This document shows, piece by piece, positions 46,301-54,804 of a stretch of DNA of 64,000 bases. Source of the DNA: Candidatus Cloacimonadota bacterium. GTDB taxonomy: Bacteria > Cloacimonadota > Cloacimonadia > Cloacimonadales > Cloacimonadaceae. The notes under the pieces were generated by a model that did no database searches, was not told where the DNA came from, and worked only from the letters and a program-made list of their open reading frames with translations. The translations under genes were made by a program, and so were the position numbers. Position 1 is the first letter of the stretch. Each line of letters begins with the position of its first letter. The stretch is from the NCBI GenBank assembly GCA_018433885.1, contig JAHDQK010000009.1, forward strand, positions 1 through 64,000, read 5' to 3'.

Positions 46301-47588
46301 CACAAACTACCGGATGGCTAGCTATATGGGTGCGGATGGCAAACAAAGGATAATCGCAAACGCCATGAATGCCGCGGATTCGCTGGTGACCGTAGAGTGG
46401 TATGTGGACGAGCCATATAGTGGCCCCGCTTCCCCCGTAAACGTACTTGCCCAGGCGCAAGACGCTCACAATGTACTAGTAAATTGGTTGGGCATCGGTG
46501 CCGATGCTTACCGGGTATATCGTCGCAGAGCCGATGAAGATGTAGTTCTATTGGCAGAAGTGAATGCAGAATCTTACATCGATAGCAGCGTAACATCCGG
46601 AGAGACCTATTCCTACGCAGTAAGTTCTGTGTTTCATGCCTCAAACCCTTCCGAAAGTCATCCCTCCGCGTGGCACTCCACTACGCCTTTGGAAGTGCCG
46701 AAAATCACCGAGATCTTCATGGCAGGCAAACATGAAGTGCGGGTAATCTTCAATCAAGCGATGCCATCTTCTATCCTGAACCCCAATCTATACAGCCTCT
46801 CGCATGGTATCGGCAGGCCAATTTCGGTGAATGGCATTGCCCAGCTGCATGGCATCCAGCTCAGGTTCCGGGATGCTCTTAGCGCTACAGACAGTCTCTA
46901 TATGCTTACGATGCAAGGGATAAAGGGGATTAGTGGCATCCCTGCGGAGATAGACAACAACACATTCCCTTATATAGTTGACGTGGATGCCCCCCGGGTG
47001 CTTTCCGCAGAGATACTTCCCAAAAACCGCAGCGTGGAAATCGCCTTCAGCGAAGCTCTGGAGCAGGATTCCGCGGGATTGGCGGCAAACTACAAGCTTG
47101 TAGTTCCGGATAACGACCCCGAAAATGGAGTGCTTTCGGTATCTGCCGATGATGATAGAGTAGTGGTTACTTTCCTCAAGCCCCTGAAATACAGCAACGA
47201 AGCCTATTTCTTGGAGATCAACAACGTAAGTGATCTCAGCGGAAACCGCATCTCTTTTCAGCATAATCAGGCCCGCTTTGCGTTGCGCGAGATCGGCAAC
47301 CTGAAGAATATCATTGTGTTCCCCAATCCCATGCACCGTAGAGTGCATTCCGAGATTGTGTTCATGAACTTTCCTGCCGGCAAGAAGGGAGAGATTGCAA
47401 TCTACGATGCCGGAGGGGCATTGGTTTACAAAGAGGCAATAGGCCCATTTGTCCCCGAGAGCAACAGGATTACCTGGCGCTGGAATGCCCAAAATAACAA
47501 AGGTCAACGGGTGTCCAGCGGTACATACTTCTACGTAATCGAGATGGACGATGAGAGAGCCAGGGGGAAATTCGCCGTGATCAACTAA
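43350..47588 (+). CDS. Large secreted subtilase (S8) with FG-GAP repeats and sorting domain
   Basis: A 1412-residue exported serine protease. After a signal segment (about residues 22-40) and a fervidolysin-like propeptide (PGQLLFKTEIDLTLK, ISYVEPNYLRKMH), the S8 domain has the catalytic triad VVDSGLLINHPDI, YHGTHVSGIIGA, and SGTSMSAPYVTGAVALLLS, plus SSGND for the oxyanion Asn. The downstream 900 residues include FG-GAP-like propeller pieces (IVDDLDGDNRPDILTADTD, ASGDFDGDGKRDFVVGGY, VADVDGDGKDEI), a fibronectin-like domain (PASPVNVLAQAQDAHNVLVN) and Ig-like parts. The end is a sorting domain (VFPNPMHRR, IAIYDAGGALVY, SSGTYFYVIEM). Probably degrades proteins outside the cell for amino-acid fermentation. 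Confidence 0.93.
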   Translation: MFVSKIENKHSCIYHRSALAGRILGVAILLAVLCPLAAMPAYSPGQLLFKTEIDLTLKNNKTGLSTFDNYLQSYGIKSMEQISGMPGNKYFRVNLSQMPDINQMKRISFPGISYVEPNYLRKMHATPNDPLLGRQLHHLVNLASAWDYSTGNHQVIVGVVDSGLLINHPDIADNVYINHNEIPDNGIDDDGNGYVDDWCGWDFADAPEMADVALGDYLEQDNDVLDENYHGTHVSGIIGARGNNGIGVSGVCWNVRIMPLRAGFRTPDGGYLQDDDAAAAIIYAADNGAHVINMSWGDPNYSAIIADACDYAYNKGVTLVASSGNDPGPIMSYPARLSSVISVSSVNSAKVLSGFASYGHDLDLMAPGEAVLSTYKDSGNEMYMEMSGTSMSAPYVTGAVALLLSLVPGLSPAEVRSRLLSATDDLETPGYDIRTGHGLLNVQKLLDNINPPFVKITYPLDQLAIQGTTEIRGSVYGEDFARYSLMYRSVTDPANGAWRDAREHSLQPVYFTEEVVNGRLGEFHVPSSLAEGTYMLRLQYEKRHNNLMKYNYFFNVKVDRSAPQLITGSLEGFARYDRENLRYYARAMFDEAVYSQLMITDSVGDEHVVYGSVADSLQIWALPQSLPPGQIDIRVKATNLADISTISDTILNFLDISYESIPAHGFLKQEVGKARVPLNSWYDFDANSSPEYFAMDMPISGYGAINVYEPSPAGHILKHSLNQNGWPLDIGNTNAQSAELLLLQGETAKLWESYPNSGFTYPNPDSLLFSDIGIVGGAIANVDNSPGKELLLVKNLPAQRVLQIYGRTTNGMMAPRNTLVNNTQTFQRNNFVPTVIVDDLDGDNRPDILTADTDGDIMVFEVLNYAESVMTWHHRLPVRNTYQLASGDFDGDGKRDFVVGGYNTSISNPDLNFWMFEAFTSSEDNNYASMGSIMFNNVEGQNSITVADVDGDGKDEIILALSPALYVLKHTAGKFKPVFMGDSSTNYRMASYMGADGKQRIIANAMNAADSLVTVEWYVDEPYSGPASPVNVLAQAQDAHNVLVNWLGIGADAYRVYRRRADEDVVLLAEVNAESYIDSSVTSGETYSYAVSSVFHASNPSESHPSAWHSTTPLEVPKITEIFMAGKHEVRVIFNQAMPSSILNPNLYSLSHGIGRPISVNGIAQLHGIQLRFRDALSATDSLYMLTMQGIKGISGIPAEIDNNTFPYIVDVDAPRVLSAEILPKNRSVEIAFSEALEQDSAGLAANYKLVVPDNDPENGVLSVSADDDRVVVTFLKPLKYSNEAYFLEINNVSDLSGNRISFQHNQARFALREIGNLKNIIVFPNPMHRRVHSEIVFMNFPAGKKGEIAIYDAGGALVYKEAIGPFVPESNRITWRWNAQNNKGQRVSSGTYFYVIEMDDERARGKFAVIN

Positions 47589-47654
47589 CTCCCATCCCTC
47601 TTCACACTTTCATTTAAACTCCCGGAGGCAATCAAGGGATATAAGGAGTAATAT

Positions 47655-48998
47655 ATGCAACAAGAATATCTTATAGAAGAATACGACGAGCTGGATCCTG
47701 ATACTTGGGATGAGCTGGAAAACGAAGAAGATAGCGCGTTTATCGCAAGTGTAGTGCGGCAAGGCGAGAAACCTGAGGATTGCGAGGCATCTCTGGATGA
47801 ACTTGAACGCCTGGCAGATACAGCGGGCATCACGATCTTGGGACGTTATTCGCAAAAACGAGCTCAACCCGAGCGTAGCACCTACTTTGGCAAGGGATTT
47901 CTGGAAGAGATAAGCACCAAAATGGTGCAAGCCGGTGCCAACTTGCTGATCATCAACGATGAGCTATCTCCGATGCAAGCCCGAAACATTGAGAAAACCC
48001 ACCAGATAAAGGTGATAGACCGCACGGAAGTGATCCTGACCATATTTCATAGACACGCCAAAACCAAAGAGGCAAAGCTACAGGTGAGATTGGCGGAATT
48101 ACAATATCAACTGCCCCGCCTAAAAAGGCTTTGGGGACATTTCGATAAAGAGCGGGGAAGCGTACGGTCGGCAGGAGGTTCTGCCACCCGGGGCATGGGA
48201 GAAAAACAGATCGAGATAGATAAACGCTTGATCCGTGAGAATATCCGCAAGATCACCAAAACTATCGACCAGATCACCAAACACAAAGAGACCCAACGTA
48301 AACAGCGGGATAAAAGCAAGAAGATCTGCCTGGTGGGCTATACCAACGCCGGGAAATCCACTCTCTTCAACTGCCTTACGGATGCGGGAGTATTGGTGGA
48401 AGATCGCCTTTTTGCCACCCTGGATTCCACCAGCAGGCAACTGAAGCTTTCCACCGGTTCACCGGCGGTGATCTCGGACACGGTGGGTTTTATCTCGAAT
48501 CTGCCCCACCATCTGGTGGCATCGTTCCGCGCCACCCTGATGGAGGCGGTGGATGCGGATTTACTTCTCCACACCGTGGATATCGCCGATCCCCGCCACG
48601 ATTATTACATCAGCCAGGTAAACGATGTCCTGAAATCCATCGGAGCGGAAAACATCCCTCAGCTCCTAGTGCTAAATAAGAGCGACCTCGTGGACACACG
48701 TCTGCAAAGCATGCTACAGCGGCACTATGAGGATTCCATCGCGATCAGCGCTGCCAATGGGGATGGGATAGACCAGCTCTTGAGCAAGATCGAATCCATG
48801 CTGATGGACAACCGCCGCTTCCGTTTAATTCTGCCATATGCACAAACAGCCCTGGTATCCCGCTTGCACGATATCGCCATCATAGAAGAGGAAGATTACT
48901 TGGAAGATGGAATTCATCTTAAAGTAGTAGTTCCGGCGATGGATGCGCATTTGGTCCAGGACTTTGTGGTGGATAATGCCACAGGGGAAAACAGTTGA
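47655..48998 (+). CDS. hflX: Ribosome-associated GTPase HflX
   Basis: A 447-residue GTPase. The N-terminal HflX domain has RSTYFGKGFLEEIS and LSPMQARNIEKTHQIKVIDR, LAELQYQLPRLKRLWGHFDK, and a GEKQIEIDKR coiled linker. The G domain has GYTNAGKSTLFNCLT (G1), DTVGFISNLPHHLVASFRAT (G3) and LNKSDLVD (G4). HflX splits stalled or hibernating ribosomes after stress. The first 60 residues are acidic. AAGGAG is correctly spaced before the ATG. Confidence 0.94.
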   Translation: MQQEYLIEEYDELDPDTWDELENEEDSAFIASVVRQGEKPEDCEASLDELERLADTAGITILGRYSQKRAQPERSTYFGKGFLEEISTKMVQAGANLLIINDELSPMQARNIEKTHQIKVIDRTEVILTIFHRHAKTKEAKLQVRLAELQYQLPRLKRLWGHFDKERGSVRSAGGSATRGMGEKQIEIDKRLIRENIRKITKTIDQITKHKETQRKQRDKSKKICLVGYTNAGKSTLFNCLTDAGVLVEDRLFATLDSTSRQLKLSTGSPAVISDTVGFISNLPHHLVASFRATLMEAVDADLLLHTVDIADPRHDYYISQVNDVLKSIGAENIPQLLVLNKSDLVDTRLQSMLQRHYEDSIAISAANGDGIDQLLSKIESMLMDNRRFRLILPYAQTALVSRLHDIAIIEEEDYLEDGIHLKVVVPAMDAHLVQDFVVDNATGENS

Positions 48999-49022
48999 CA
49001 TTTTCTCCAAGGTGGATATGCG
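48995..49022 (+). promoter_or_regulatory. Candidate promoter for the CoA-transferase genes
   Basis: TTGACA at 48995-49000 overlaps the hflX stop and is followed after 16 bases by TATGCG at 49017-49022, 41 bases upstream of the CoA-transferase ATG. The -35 is perfect, the -10 is weak. Confidence 0.3.
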
Positions 49023-49062
49023 AGTATTTATTAAGAAGAATTAGCCAAATATAGGAGAGAAC

Positions 49063-49728
49063 ATGGCAAAACAGATTTCAGCCTCAGAAGCGGCAGCAAT
49101 GGTAAAACCTGGCACCCGGCTGGCGATTGGCGGCTTTTTGGCGGTGGGCGCTCCGGAGTGCATCATCGATGCCATCGTAGCAAACAACATCGGCGAGCTG
49201 CACATGATCGTGATTGCCTCCGATTGGGAGGATCGCGGAGTAGGCAAGCTAGTGGTGGCAAACCTCGTGAAAAGCGCACAGGTATCGCATTTGGGAACCA
49301 ACAAAGCGATACAGGCGCAGATGAATTCCGGGCAGATGCAGATCGAGCTGGTGCCTCAGGGAACCCTGATGGAACGCGTGCGGGCAGCAGGAGCCGGGCT
49401 GGGGGGAGTTCTTACTCCCACTGGTCTAGGAACTGTAGTGGAAGAAGGCAAACAAGTGCTTTCGGTAAATGGCAAGGATTACATCCTGGAACCTGCGATC
49501 GAGGCGGATATTGCCATCGTTCGTGCCTGGAAGGCAGATAAAATAGGTAATCTTATCTTCCGCAAAACCGCGCGCAACAGCAATCCGATCATGGCGATGG
49601 CGGGAAAGATCACCATCGCGGAAGTAGATGAGATTGTGGAAATCGGCGAATTGGATCCGGAGCTGATCGCTTGCCCCGGCGTGTTTGTGAATTACATCGT
49701 GAAAACTGCGGAGGTGCACAATGGATAA
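49063..49728 (+). CDS. CoA-transferase subunit A (3-oxoacid/acetate family)
   Basis: A 221-residue alpha subunit of family I CoA-transferases (AtoD/ScoA/CtfA-like): [64 protein letters not shown], and [20 protein letters not shown]. It forms the active enzyme with the next gene and moves CoA between short-chain acyl donors and acceptors (acetate, butyrate, acetoacetate and similar), a normal end step of amino-acid fermentation. It overlaps subunit B by eight bases. Exact substrate cannot be told by eye. Confidence 0.92.
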   Translation: MAKQISASEAAAMVKPGTRLAIGGFLAVGAPECIIDAIVANNIGELHMIVIASDWEDRGVGKLVVANLVKSAQVSHLGTNKAIQAQMNSGQMQIELVPQGTLMERVRAAGAGLGGVLTPTGLGTVVEEGKQVLSVNGKDYILEPAIEADIAIVRAWKADKIGNLIFRKTARNSNPIMAMAGKITIAEVDEIVEIGELDPELIACPGVFVNYIVKTAEVHNG

Positions 49729-50374
49729 GAGAGCTATGATCGGTAGCAGAATCGCCCGCGAATTCAAGGATGGCGATTATGTGAATCTCGGCATAGGTTT
49801 ACCCACCATGGCGGTTAACTTCATTCCTGAAGGCGTTCACGTGATCTTCCAAAGCGAAAACGGAATGCTGGGGGTGGGTCCCAGCCCTGCCCCGGGAGAG
49901 GAAGACAAAGATATGATCAATGCCGGAGGCGGGTTCATTACCGCCCTCAAGGGTGCATCTTTTTTCGATAGCGCTTTAAGCTTTGCCATCATTCGCGGAG
50001 GCCACATCGATGCCACCGTGCTTGGCGCGCTTCAGGTGGATCAATATGGAAACTTGGCAAACTGGATGATTCCCGGCAAAATGGTACCCGGAATGGGCGG
50101 CGCAATGGACCTCGTGACCGGTGCCCGCAAGGTCATCGTTGCCATGGAGCATTGCGACAAACACGGCAATTCCAAGATCCTCAAAGAATGCACGCTTCCC
50201 CTTACTGCAAAAGGAAAAGTAAGCCTGATCATCACCGATATGGCTGTGATCGAAGTGAGCCCGGAAGGTTTGATCCTCAAGGAAGTAGCTTCCGGAGTAA
50301 GTGTGGATGAAGTGCTTAAATGCACCGAAGCCAGCTTGATTATCCCCGCGCAGATCGGCAGCTTTGGAGATTAA
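49721..50374 (+). CDS. CoA-transferase subunit B
   Basis: A 217-residue beta subunit (AtoA/ScoB/CtfB-like). The catalytic glutamate is in [14 protein letters not shown], the family start is [20 protein letters not shown], and [20 protein letters not shown] and [19 protein letters not shown] follow. During catalysis the Glu forms the covalent thioester with CoA. It overlaps subunit A, with GGAGG ahead of the start, and is followed at once by a strong terminator, so A and B form a two-gene transcript (possibly with hflX). Confidence 0.93.
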   Translation: MDKRAMIGSRIAREFKDGDYVNLGIGLPTMAVNFIPEGVHVIFQSENGMLGVGPSPAPGEEDKDMINAGGGFITALKGASFFDSALSFAIIRGGHIDATVLGALQVDQYGNLANWMIPGKMVPGMGGAMDLVTGARKVIVAMEHCDKHGNSKILKECTLPLTAKGKVSLIITDMAVIEVSPEGLILKEVASGVSVDEVLKCTEASLIIPAQIGSFGD

Positions 50375-50392
50375 CCCTCAGATAACGTGATT

Positions 50393-50426
50393 AAGCCCGG
50401 GAAGATACTATCCCGGGCTTCTTTCA
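50393..50426 (+). terminator. Intrinsic terminator after CoA-transferase B
   Basis: AAGCCCGGGA (393-402 of this kilobase segment, i.e. 50393-50402) pairs perfectly with TCCCGGGCTT (50411-50420) around AGATACTA, followed by CTTTCATCTT. It may serve both strands, since the subtilase gene converges from the other side. Confidence 0.85.
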
Positions 50427-50456
50427 TCTTGGATTTGTAACAGTGCACTCAAAAGA

Positions 50457-53000
50457 TCATGGCAGTGCTTGCACCTTGAAGAATCCTTTGCCTTCCGGCT
50501 CGGGGACATCGTAGAAAGTATCCTGAAGGGCGTCTTCCAGCACCATGAACTCCTGATAGGGATCTTCCGCATAGAGTATCCGATACTTTCCCGCAAGGGG
50601 AATTGGATCCCACGATATCCGCAAGGTATCTTCCACCATCCCAATTATCGGCTGCGGGCTATGGATAAACCAGTTCAGAATCTCATCCAAAAAATCTGCC
50701 CTGGTGTTGGGAGCGTCACCGTCAACAAGCTCCGCCAAAGCATAGGCAAACCCCACACTGCGTTGATTGTAACCACCCTTGGCGGCTACTCCCACGATGC
50801 CATAGTTATCTTCGGTGAAGGCGGTGATCCCGCTCTCGTTATCCGGCTGCAACAAGTCGATGAAATTTACATTTAGCTGATTGGACGCTGCAAATGAGAT
50901 CTCGCTGAAGGGCAAATCCGCCTGCAAGTTCGAGACACTGTTAGTGCTGCCGTCTGTGCTCGCGGAGATACCCATCAAGCCCCAGATAACGTTATGCGCT
51001 CCAAGCCCTTCGTCTGCTTCTCCCAGATAGTATTCCAGATCATAGCCCAATACATCCGCGCCTTCAAGATACAGCTTGCCTCCCGCCAGCAGATAGTCCC
51101 GGATTGCTTCATACATGAATATCTCGCTTAGACGCCTGTTGTTATTGCCCACCGAGCCAAAGCTAAGGAACACCGCGTCGAATCCGCTGAAGGAAGCGGG
51201 AAACACTGTGCCGTGCACGGGGTTCTTCCCCAGGGTCTCAAGGTAATTGCGGATATAGCTTCCGCTGAGGTCTCTCCCTCCCGAAACAGGTTCCCAAACC
51301 AAGATACCACCGCCATTGATCAGGAAGCTAAGGTTGAAGCTTGTGGCAGAAAGGATCGGTAGCTCTGAACTTACGCTCAACTGAAGGTTTACATATCCCG
51401 AGCTGGCACTGGGATCTATCAGAATCTGAAACGCGTCTTGAAGCTCGATGAAATCGTCGGCAAGAGCGCTGCAGGAGTATTGGTTCTGGATTATGCTGAT
51501 GGCGGGGTCGGTACTCGAGAGCACAAAATCCAGTTCTGCGCCAAACTCAGCGTGATTTTGCATAGTAAAGTTCAGGTAGATTATGTCGCCGGGTTCCAGA
51601 GCCAAATCCGAGAACTGATCTTTGGGCATTCCGGGGCTGAACAGGCTTAGCTTCAGATGCGGGGTTTGCACCGGGTTCTCGGTGGAAAGTGCCGCAAGAG
51701 CATTTGCCATGCCTCCGCCAAGTTTGTTTATGTATTGGGGATTTTGCGCATCTATGTTGCCGCCTGTAGCTACGATCTGATTGCGGATTTGAGCTGGACT
51801 GAAGCCGGGGTTTTGGGCAAGCACCAACGCCGCCAAAGCGCTGATGATGGGCGAGGCATAGGATGTCGTGCCGGAATAAGTATAATATCCGCTGGCTGGA
51901 GTGGTGGTGTAAAAATTCTGATTTGGTACTCCGATATCCACATACGCTCCGTAGTTGGATCCGCTCCATTTGCTACCGTTATTGTTCAACGAGGCTACCG
52001 CCAGCACTTCGGGATAGGCGGCAGGATAGATCGGCACTTCGTTGTTGCTGTTTCCCGCGGCAGCCACCACCAGAGCGCCCAATCCGGTAACATAGTCGAT
52101 GATGTCCTTGGCAGCATGGGAAAACCCGGTTCCGCCCCAAGAGCAATTGATGATCTTGGCCCCGTTTTCCGCGGCATAAAGGATGGCGTCGTAACCTCTG
52201 GCAATGGATGAGGTAGCTCCCGGACGAGAGCAGGAAATGGGCATCACCACAGGGTTCCAGCTTAGTGAAGCCACTCCGGTGGCATTGTTGGTTACCGCCC
52301 CTGCCAAACCTGCCACCCGGGTACCATGACTGCCGGGGTCTATGGGGTCGTAGTGCTCGTCTCCGGCTAGGTTCAGCAAGAAGTCCCAGCCGATCAAATC
52401 GTCTATTTTGCCATTGCCATCGTCATCTATCCCGTTCAGGTCTCCGGGATCATAGACCCACGCGCTACCATTATGGTAGATCGTAAAACCGTTGTCGTTA
52501 GCATCTTCGCCGGTGTTATTCCAGATGTTTTCTGCCAGATCCGGGTGTTTCCACGCCACTCCGGTATCCACAATCGCGATCAACACCGGGTTATCCTCGC
52601 ATTTCTGAATCTCCCAGGCTGCTTCAGCAAAGAGGGGGGCGAAGTTCAGCGCGTCTGTATAGTGAGTATCATCCGGGCTTTCCAAAACGGTATCGATGAA
52701 GATAGGTTCGGCATACCTTACCGCAGGATGTTCCAAAAGCGCATTAGCAATTGCATAAGGACTTTTGTGGTTGCCAAAAGTAAGTTCATATATCCCCTCT
52801 AGAACGCCCTTGGCATCTTTGAAAGCGTGGAATCTGGGAGCAACATCCTGCACTCCGAGTCTATCCAGAAGGGGTTTCACGTCTCCGAGTTGGGCATCCG
52901 GCTTTAGTCGAACCACGGCTTTGCCGCTTTCTATCTGGGTTTCTTTGGCAAATGCCAAGCTGCAAATCAGTAACCCGCATAGTAAAAGTCTTCGTATCAT
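50457..53000 (-). CDS. Secreted subtilase (S8 family) lacking an obvious sorting domain
   Basis: About 847 residues from the ATG at 53000 (AAGGAG upstream, signal peptide MIRRLLLCGLLICSLAFA). The frame is open to 53036, but those 12 residues precede the signal peptide. Propeptide part: GKAVVRLKPDAQLGDVKPLL and LEHPAVRYAEP. S8 catalytic motifs: IVDTGVAWKHPDL, GSHGTRVAGLAGA, and GTTSYASPIISALAALVL, with AAAGNSNNE. The C-terminal part has a region like GILVWEPVSGGRDLSGSYIR and ends in a fibronectin-like domain (TLRISWDPIPLAGKYRILYA). Unlike the subtilase at 43350-47588 there is no YPNP sorting module, so it may be released or exported by another route. Confidence 0.88.
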   Translation of the reverse strand: MIRRLLLCGLLICSLAFAKETQIESGKAVVRLKPDAQLGDVKPLLDRLGVQDVAPRFHAFKDAKGVLEGIYELTFGNHKSPYAIANALLEHPAVRYAEPIFIDTVLESPDDTHYTDALNFAPLFAEAAWEIQKCEDNPVLIAIVDTGVAWKHPDLAENIWNNTGEDANDNGFTIYHNGSAWVYDPGDLNGIDDDGNGKIDDLIGWDFLLNLAGDEHYDPIDPGSHGTRVAGLAGAVTNNATGVASLSWNPVVMPISCSRPGATSSIARGYDAILYAAENGAKIINCSWGGTGFSHAAKDIIDYVTGLGALVVAAAGNSNNEVPIYPAAYPEVLAVASLNNNGSKWSGSNYGAYVDIGVPNQNFYTTTPASGYYTYSGTTSYASPIISALAALVLAQNPGFSPAQIRNQIVATGGNIDAQNPQYINKLGGGMANALAALSTENPVQTPHLKLSLFSPGMPKDQFSDLALEPGDIIYLNFTMQNHAEFGAELDFVLSSTDPAISIIQNQYSCSALADDFIELQDAFQILIDPSASSGYVNLQLSVSSELPILSATSFNLSFLINGGGILVWEPVSGGRDLSGSYIRNYLETLGKNPVHGTVFPASFSGFDAVFLSFGSVGNNNRRLSEIFMYEAIRDYLLAGGKLYLEGADVLGYDLEYYLGEADEGLGAHNVIWGLMGISASTDGSTNSVSNLQADLPFSEISFAASNQLNVNFIDLLQPDNESGITAFTEDNYGIVGVAAKGGYNQRSVGFAYALAELVDGDAPNTRADFLDEILNWFIHSPQPIIGMVEDTLRISWDPIPLAGKYRILYAEDPYQEFMVLEDALQDTFYDVPEPEGKGFFKVQALP

Positions 53001-53036
53001 AGCTTTCTCCTTTGCGGTTTCCTGAAGATTCCGCAA

Positions 53037-53345
53037 TCAGTAGCGGGGAATCACGTGCATGTGATAATGAAACACCGTCTGTCCCGCGCGAGCACCACAG
53101 TTCATGGTAAGATTATATGCTTTCGGCAGATACTTGGCATCCAGCAGGGCTTTGGTCTGCTTCGTGATATCCAGAAGCGCGCAGGATTCCTCTGCGCTTA
53201 TTTCAAAATAATCCGGAGTATGCCTTTTGGAAACTATTAATGAGTGTCCCCTACTCACCGGGCGATGGTCGTGGATCACAAAGAAGTGTTCATTTTCCAA
53301 CAATATATCTTGCTTGGGAATCGCACAAAATACACAGTTCATCAA
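53037..53345 (-). CDS. HIT family hydrolase
   Basis: A 102-residue histidine-triad protein: NCVFCAIPKQDILLENEHFF at the start (zinc Cys pair), ISRGHSLIVSKRH-like middle (VSRGHSLIVSKRHTPDYFEI), and GQTVFHYHMHVIPRY at the end, with the His-x-His-x-His nucleotidyl motif. It hydrolyses nucleoside phosphoramidates or dinucleotides. The protein stops right after the triad, ten or more residues earlier than most relatives. It lies six bases downstream of nth and ahead of the subtilase gene on the same strand. Confidence 0.9.
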   Translation of the reverse strand: MMNCVFCAIPKQDILLENEHFFVIHDHRPVSRGHSLIVSKRHTPDYFEISAEESCALLDITKQTKALLDAKYLPKAYNLTMNCGARAGQTVFHYHMHVIPRY

Positions 53346-53351
53346 GATCCT

Positions 53352-53996
53352 CTAAACGCCGATGCGTTTGCAAAATTCGGAAATTGGACAGCGCTGGCAC
53401 ATCGGCTTACGTGGCTTGCATAGGTTTTGACCAAAGGCAACCACATAGGAGTTTATATTCAGCCAGTGTTTGCTAGGGAGTTTTGCACGCAGCGCCATTT
53501 CGGATTCCAGCGGGGTTTTAGTGCGGATGTATCCCCAGCGGTTGCAAATGCGATGTACATGGATATCCACACAGATTGCCGGCAAGGAAAACGCTACAGC
53601 CCGCACCAGGTTCGCGGTCTTGCGCCCCACTCCCGGCAACTTGAGCAGGTCATCTATCTCCGAAGGCACTTCTCCGCCAAATTCATGGCGTAGAACGCCG
53701 GGGAGCTCCTTCAGGTGCTTGGTTTTGGCATTGTGAAACCCGGTCCGAAATATTATCCGATCAAGTTCTTCCGCGCTCAGAGTGTCCAAATCATCCGGTT
53801 TTTTTACCACTTCAAAGAGTTCGTTCACCACTTTCGCAGTTGTTTCATCTTTGGTTCTTGCGCTCAGGATCGTTGCCACCAACACGCGGAAGGGATCTTG
53901 CGTTTTTGCCTGGATCAAATCCACAATGGGGGTTTTCACACTGTGAAAATGCTCTCCCAGTCTTTTCATCACGATGTCGATATCTTTGTTCGTCAC
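53352..53996 (-). CDS. nth: Endonuclease III (DNA glycosylase/AP lyase)
   Basis: A 214-residue HhH-GPD glycosylase. It shows LVATILSARTKDETTAKV, the helix-hairpin-helix LPGVGRKTANLV with catalytic Lys, VDIHVHRICNRWG with catalytic Asp, and the [4Fe-4S] cluster pattern CKPRKPMCQRCPISEFC (C-x6-C-x2-C-x5-C). It removes oxidised pyrimidines in base excision repair. Length and motifs are complete. First gene of an nth-HIT pair on the minus strand. Confidence 0.95.
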   Translation of the reverse strand: MTNKDIDIVMKRLGEHFHSVKTPIVDLIQAKTQDPFRVLVATILSARTKDETTAKVVNELFEVVKKPDDLDTLSAEELDRIIFRTGFHNAKTKHLKELPGVLRHEFGGEVPSEIDDLLKLPGVGRKTANLVRAVAFSLPAICVDIHVHRICNRWGYIRTKTPLESEMALRAKLPSKHWLNINSYVVAFGQNLCKPRKPMCQRCPISEFCKRIGV

Positions 53997-54107
53997 CGAT
54001 CCTCCTTTGTCAGGATCATCCAGGTATGCCAGATAAACTGACTAAAAATTTTCCTTGCCATTTTCTGAATAGCGGAAAACCTGTCAACACCAAGGAGATT
54101 TTATTTG

Positions 54108-54797
54108 ATGTGTGGAAGATTTGCCCAGGTGATAAAACACGATGATTTGGTGAAACTGAGTAAAGAGCTGAAGGCTAACATAAGTGCAGACCAGATAGAG
54201 ATATCATACAACGTTGCCCCTACTCAGACCGTTATGGCGATAGTGAGTAAGGGATTTCTGCGTTACGATGGCTATTTCCGCTGGGGCTTGGTTCCCTCTT
54301 GGATGAAGGAGCTACCCAAAACCCCGCTCATCAATATCCGTAGCGAAAGTATCCACGAAAAACCTTCCTTCAAAGCATCCTTTATCCGGCGCCGCGCGAT
54401 TATCCCGATAAATGGCTTCTACGAATGGCAAAATCCCGGAAAAATCCCATATTTCATATATCCCGCGGATGGCAGTTTGCTTTATCTGGCGGGTATTTTT
54501 GATGTCTGGGAAGGCGCCGATGGCAGCTATCTGCCCTCGATAGGGATCATCACCACCGAAGCGGACGACAATATGCAGAAGATTCACCACCGCATGCCGG
54601 TGGCGGTAACCCAAGATTTTATCGATCCCTGGATGGATCAATCCTTGCAAGATATCAAGGAATTGCGCAGGCTGCTATATTCTCTGCCCACACCACAGCT
54701 TGCCTATCACCGCGTAAGCCCGGAAGTAAATAAAGTGGCAAACAATTACGAATCTCTCATGGAAAAGTATCAGGCTCAGGAAGAGCTACAGTTTTAG
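54108..54797 (+). CDS. SRAP domain protein (YedK/HMCES family)
   Basis: About 229 residues. It starts at the ATG at 54108 so that Cys2 (MCGRFAQ) becomes the N-terminal nucleophile after Met removal; this is the family's catalytic residue, which crosslinks to abasic sites in single-stranded DNA. Other conserved parts are YNVAPTQTVMAI, YFRWGLVPSWMKE, INIRSESIHEKPSFK, RRAIIPINGFYEWQ (Glu), and HHRMPVAV (His). It protects AP sites at forks. A TTG at 54105 would put a residue before the Cys and is rejected. The next gene starts seven bases on. Confidence 0.93.
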   Translation: MCGRFAQVIKHDDLVKLSKELKANISADQIEISYNVAPTQTVMAIVSKGFLRYDGYFRWGLVPSWMKELPKTPLINIRSESIHEKPSFKASFIRRRAIIPINGFYEWQNPGKIPYFIYPADGSLLYLAGIFDVWEGADGSYLPSIGIITTEADDNMQKIHHRMPVAVTQDFIDPWMDQSLQDIKELRRLLYSLPTPQLAYHRVSPEVNKVANNYESLMEKYQAQEELQF

Positions 54798-54804
54798 AGG
54801 TACG

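Noticed and set aside
46788-47507. Minus-strand open frame of 239 residues
   Set aside because: Antisense to the C-terminal part of the large subtilase, including its sorting domain; no motif or ribosome-binding site.
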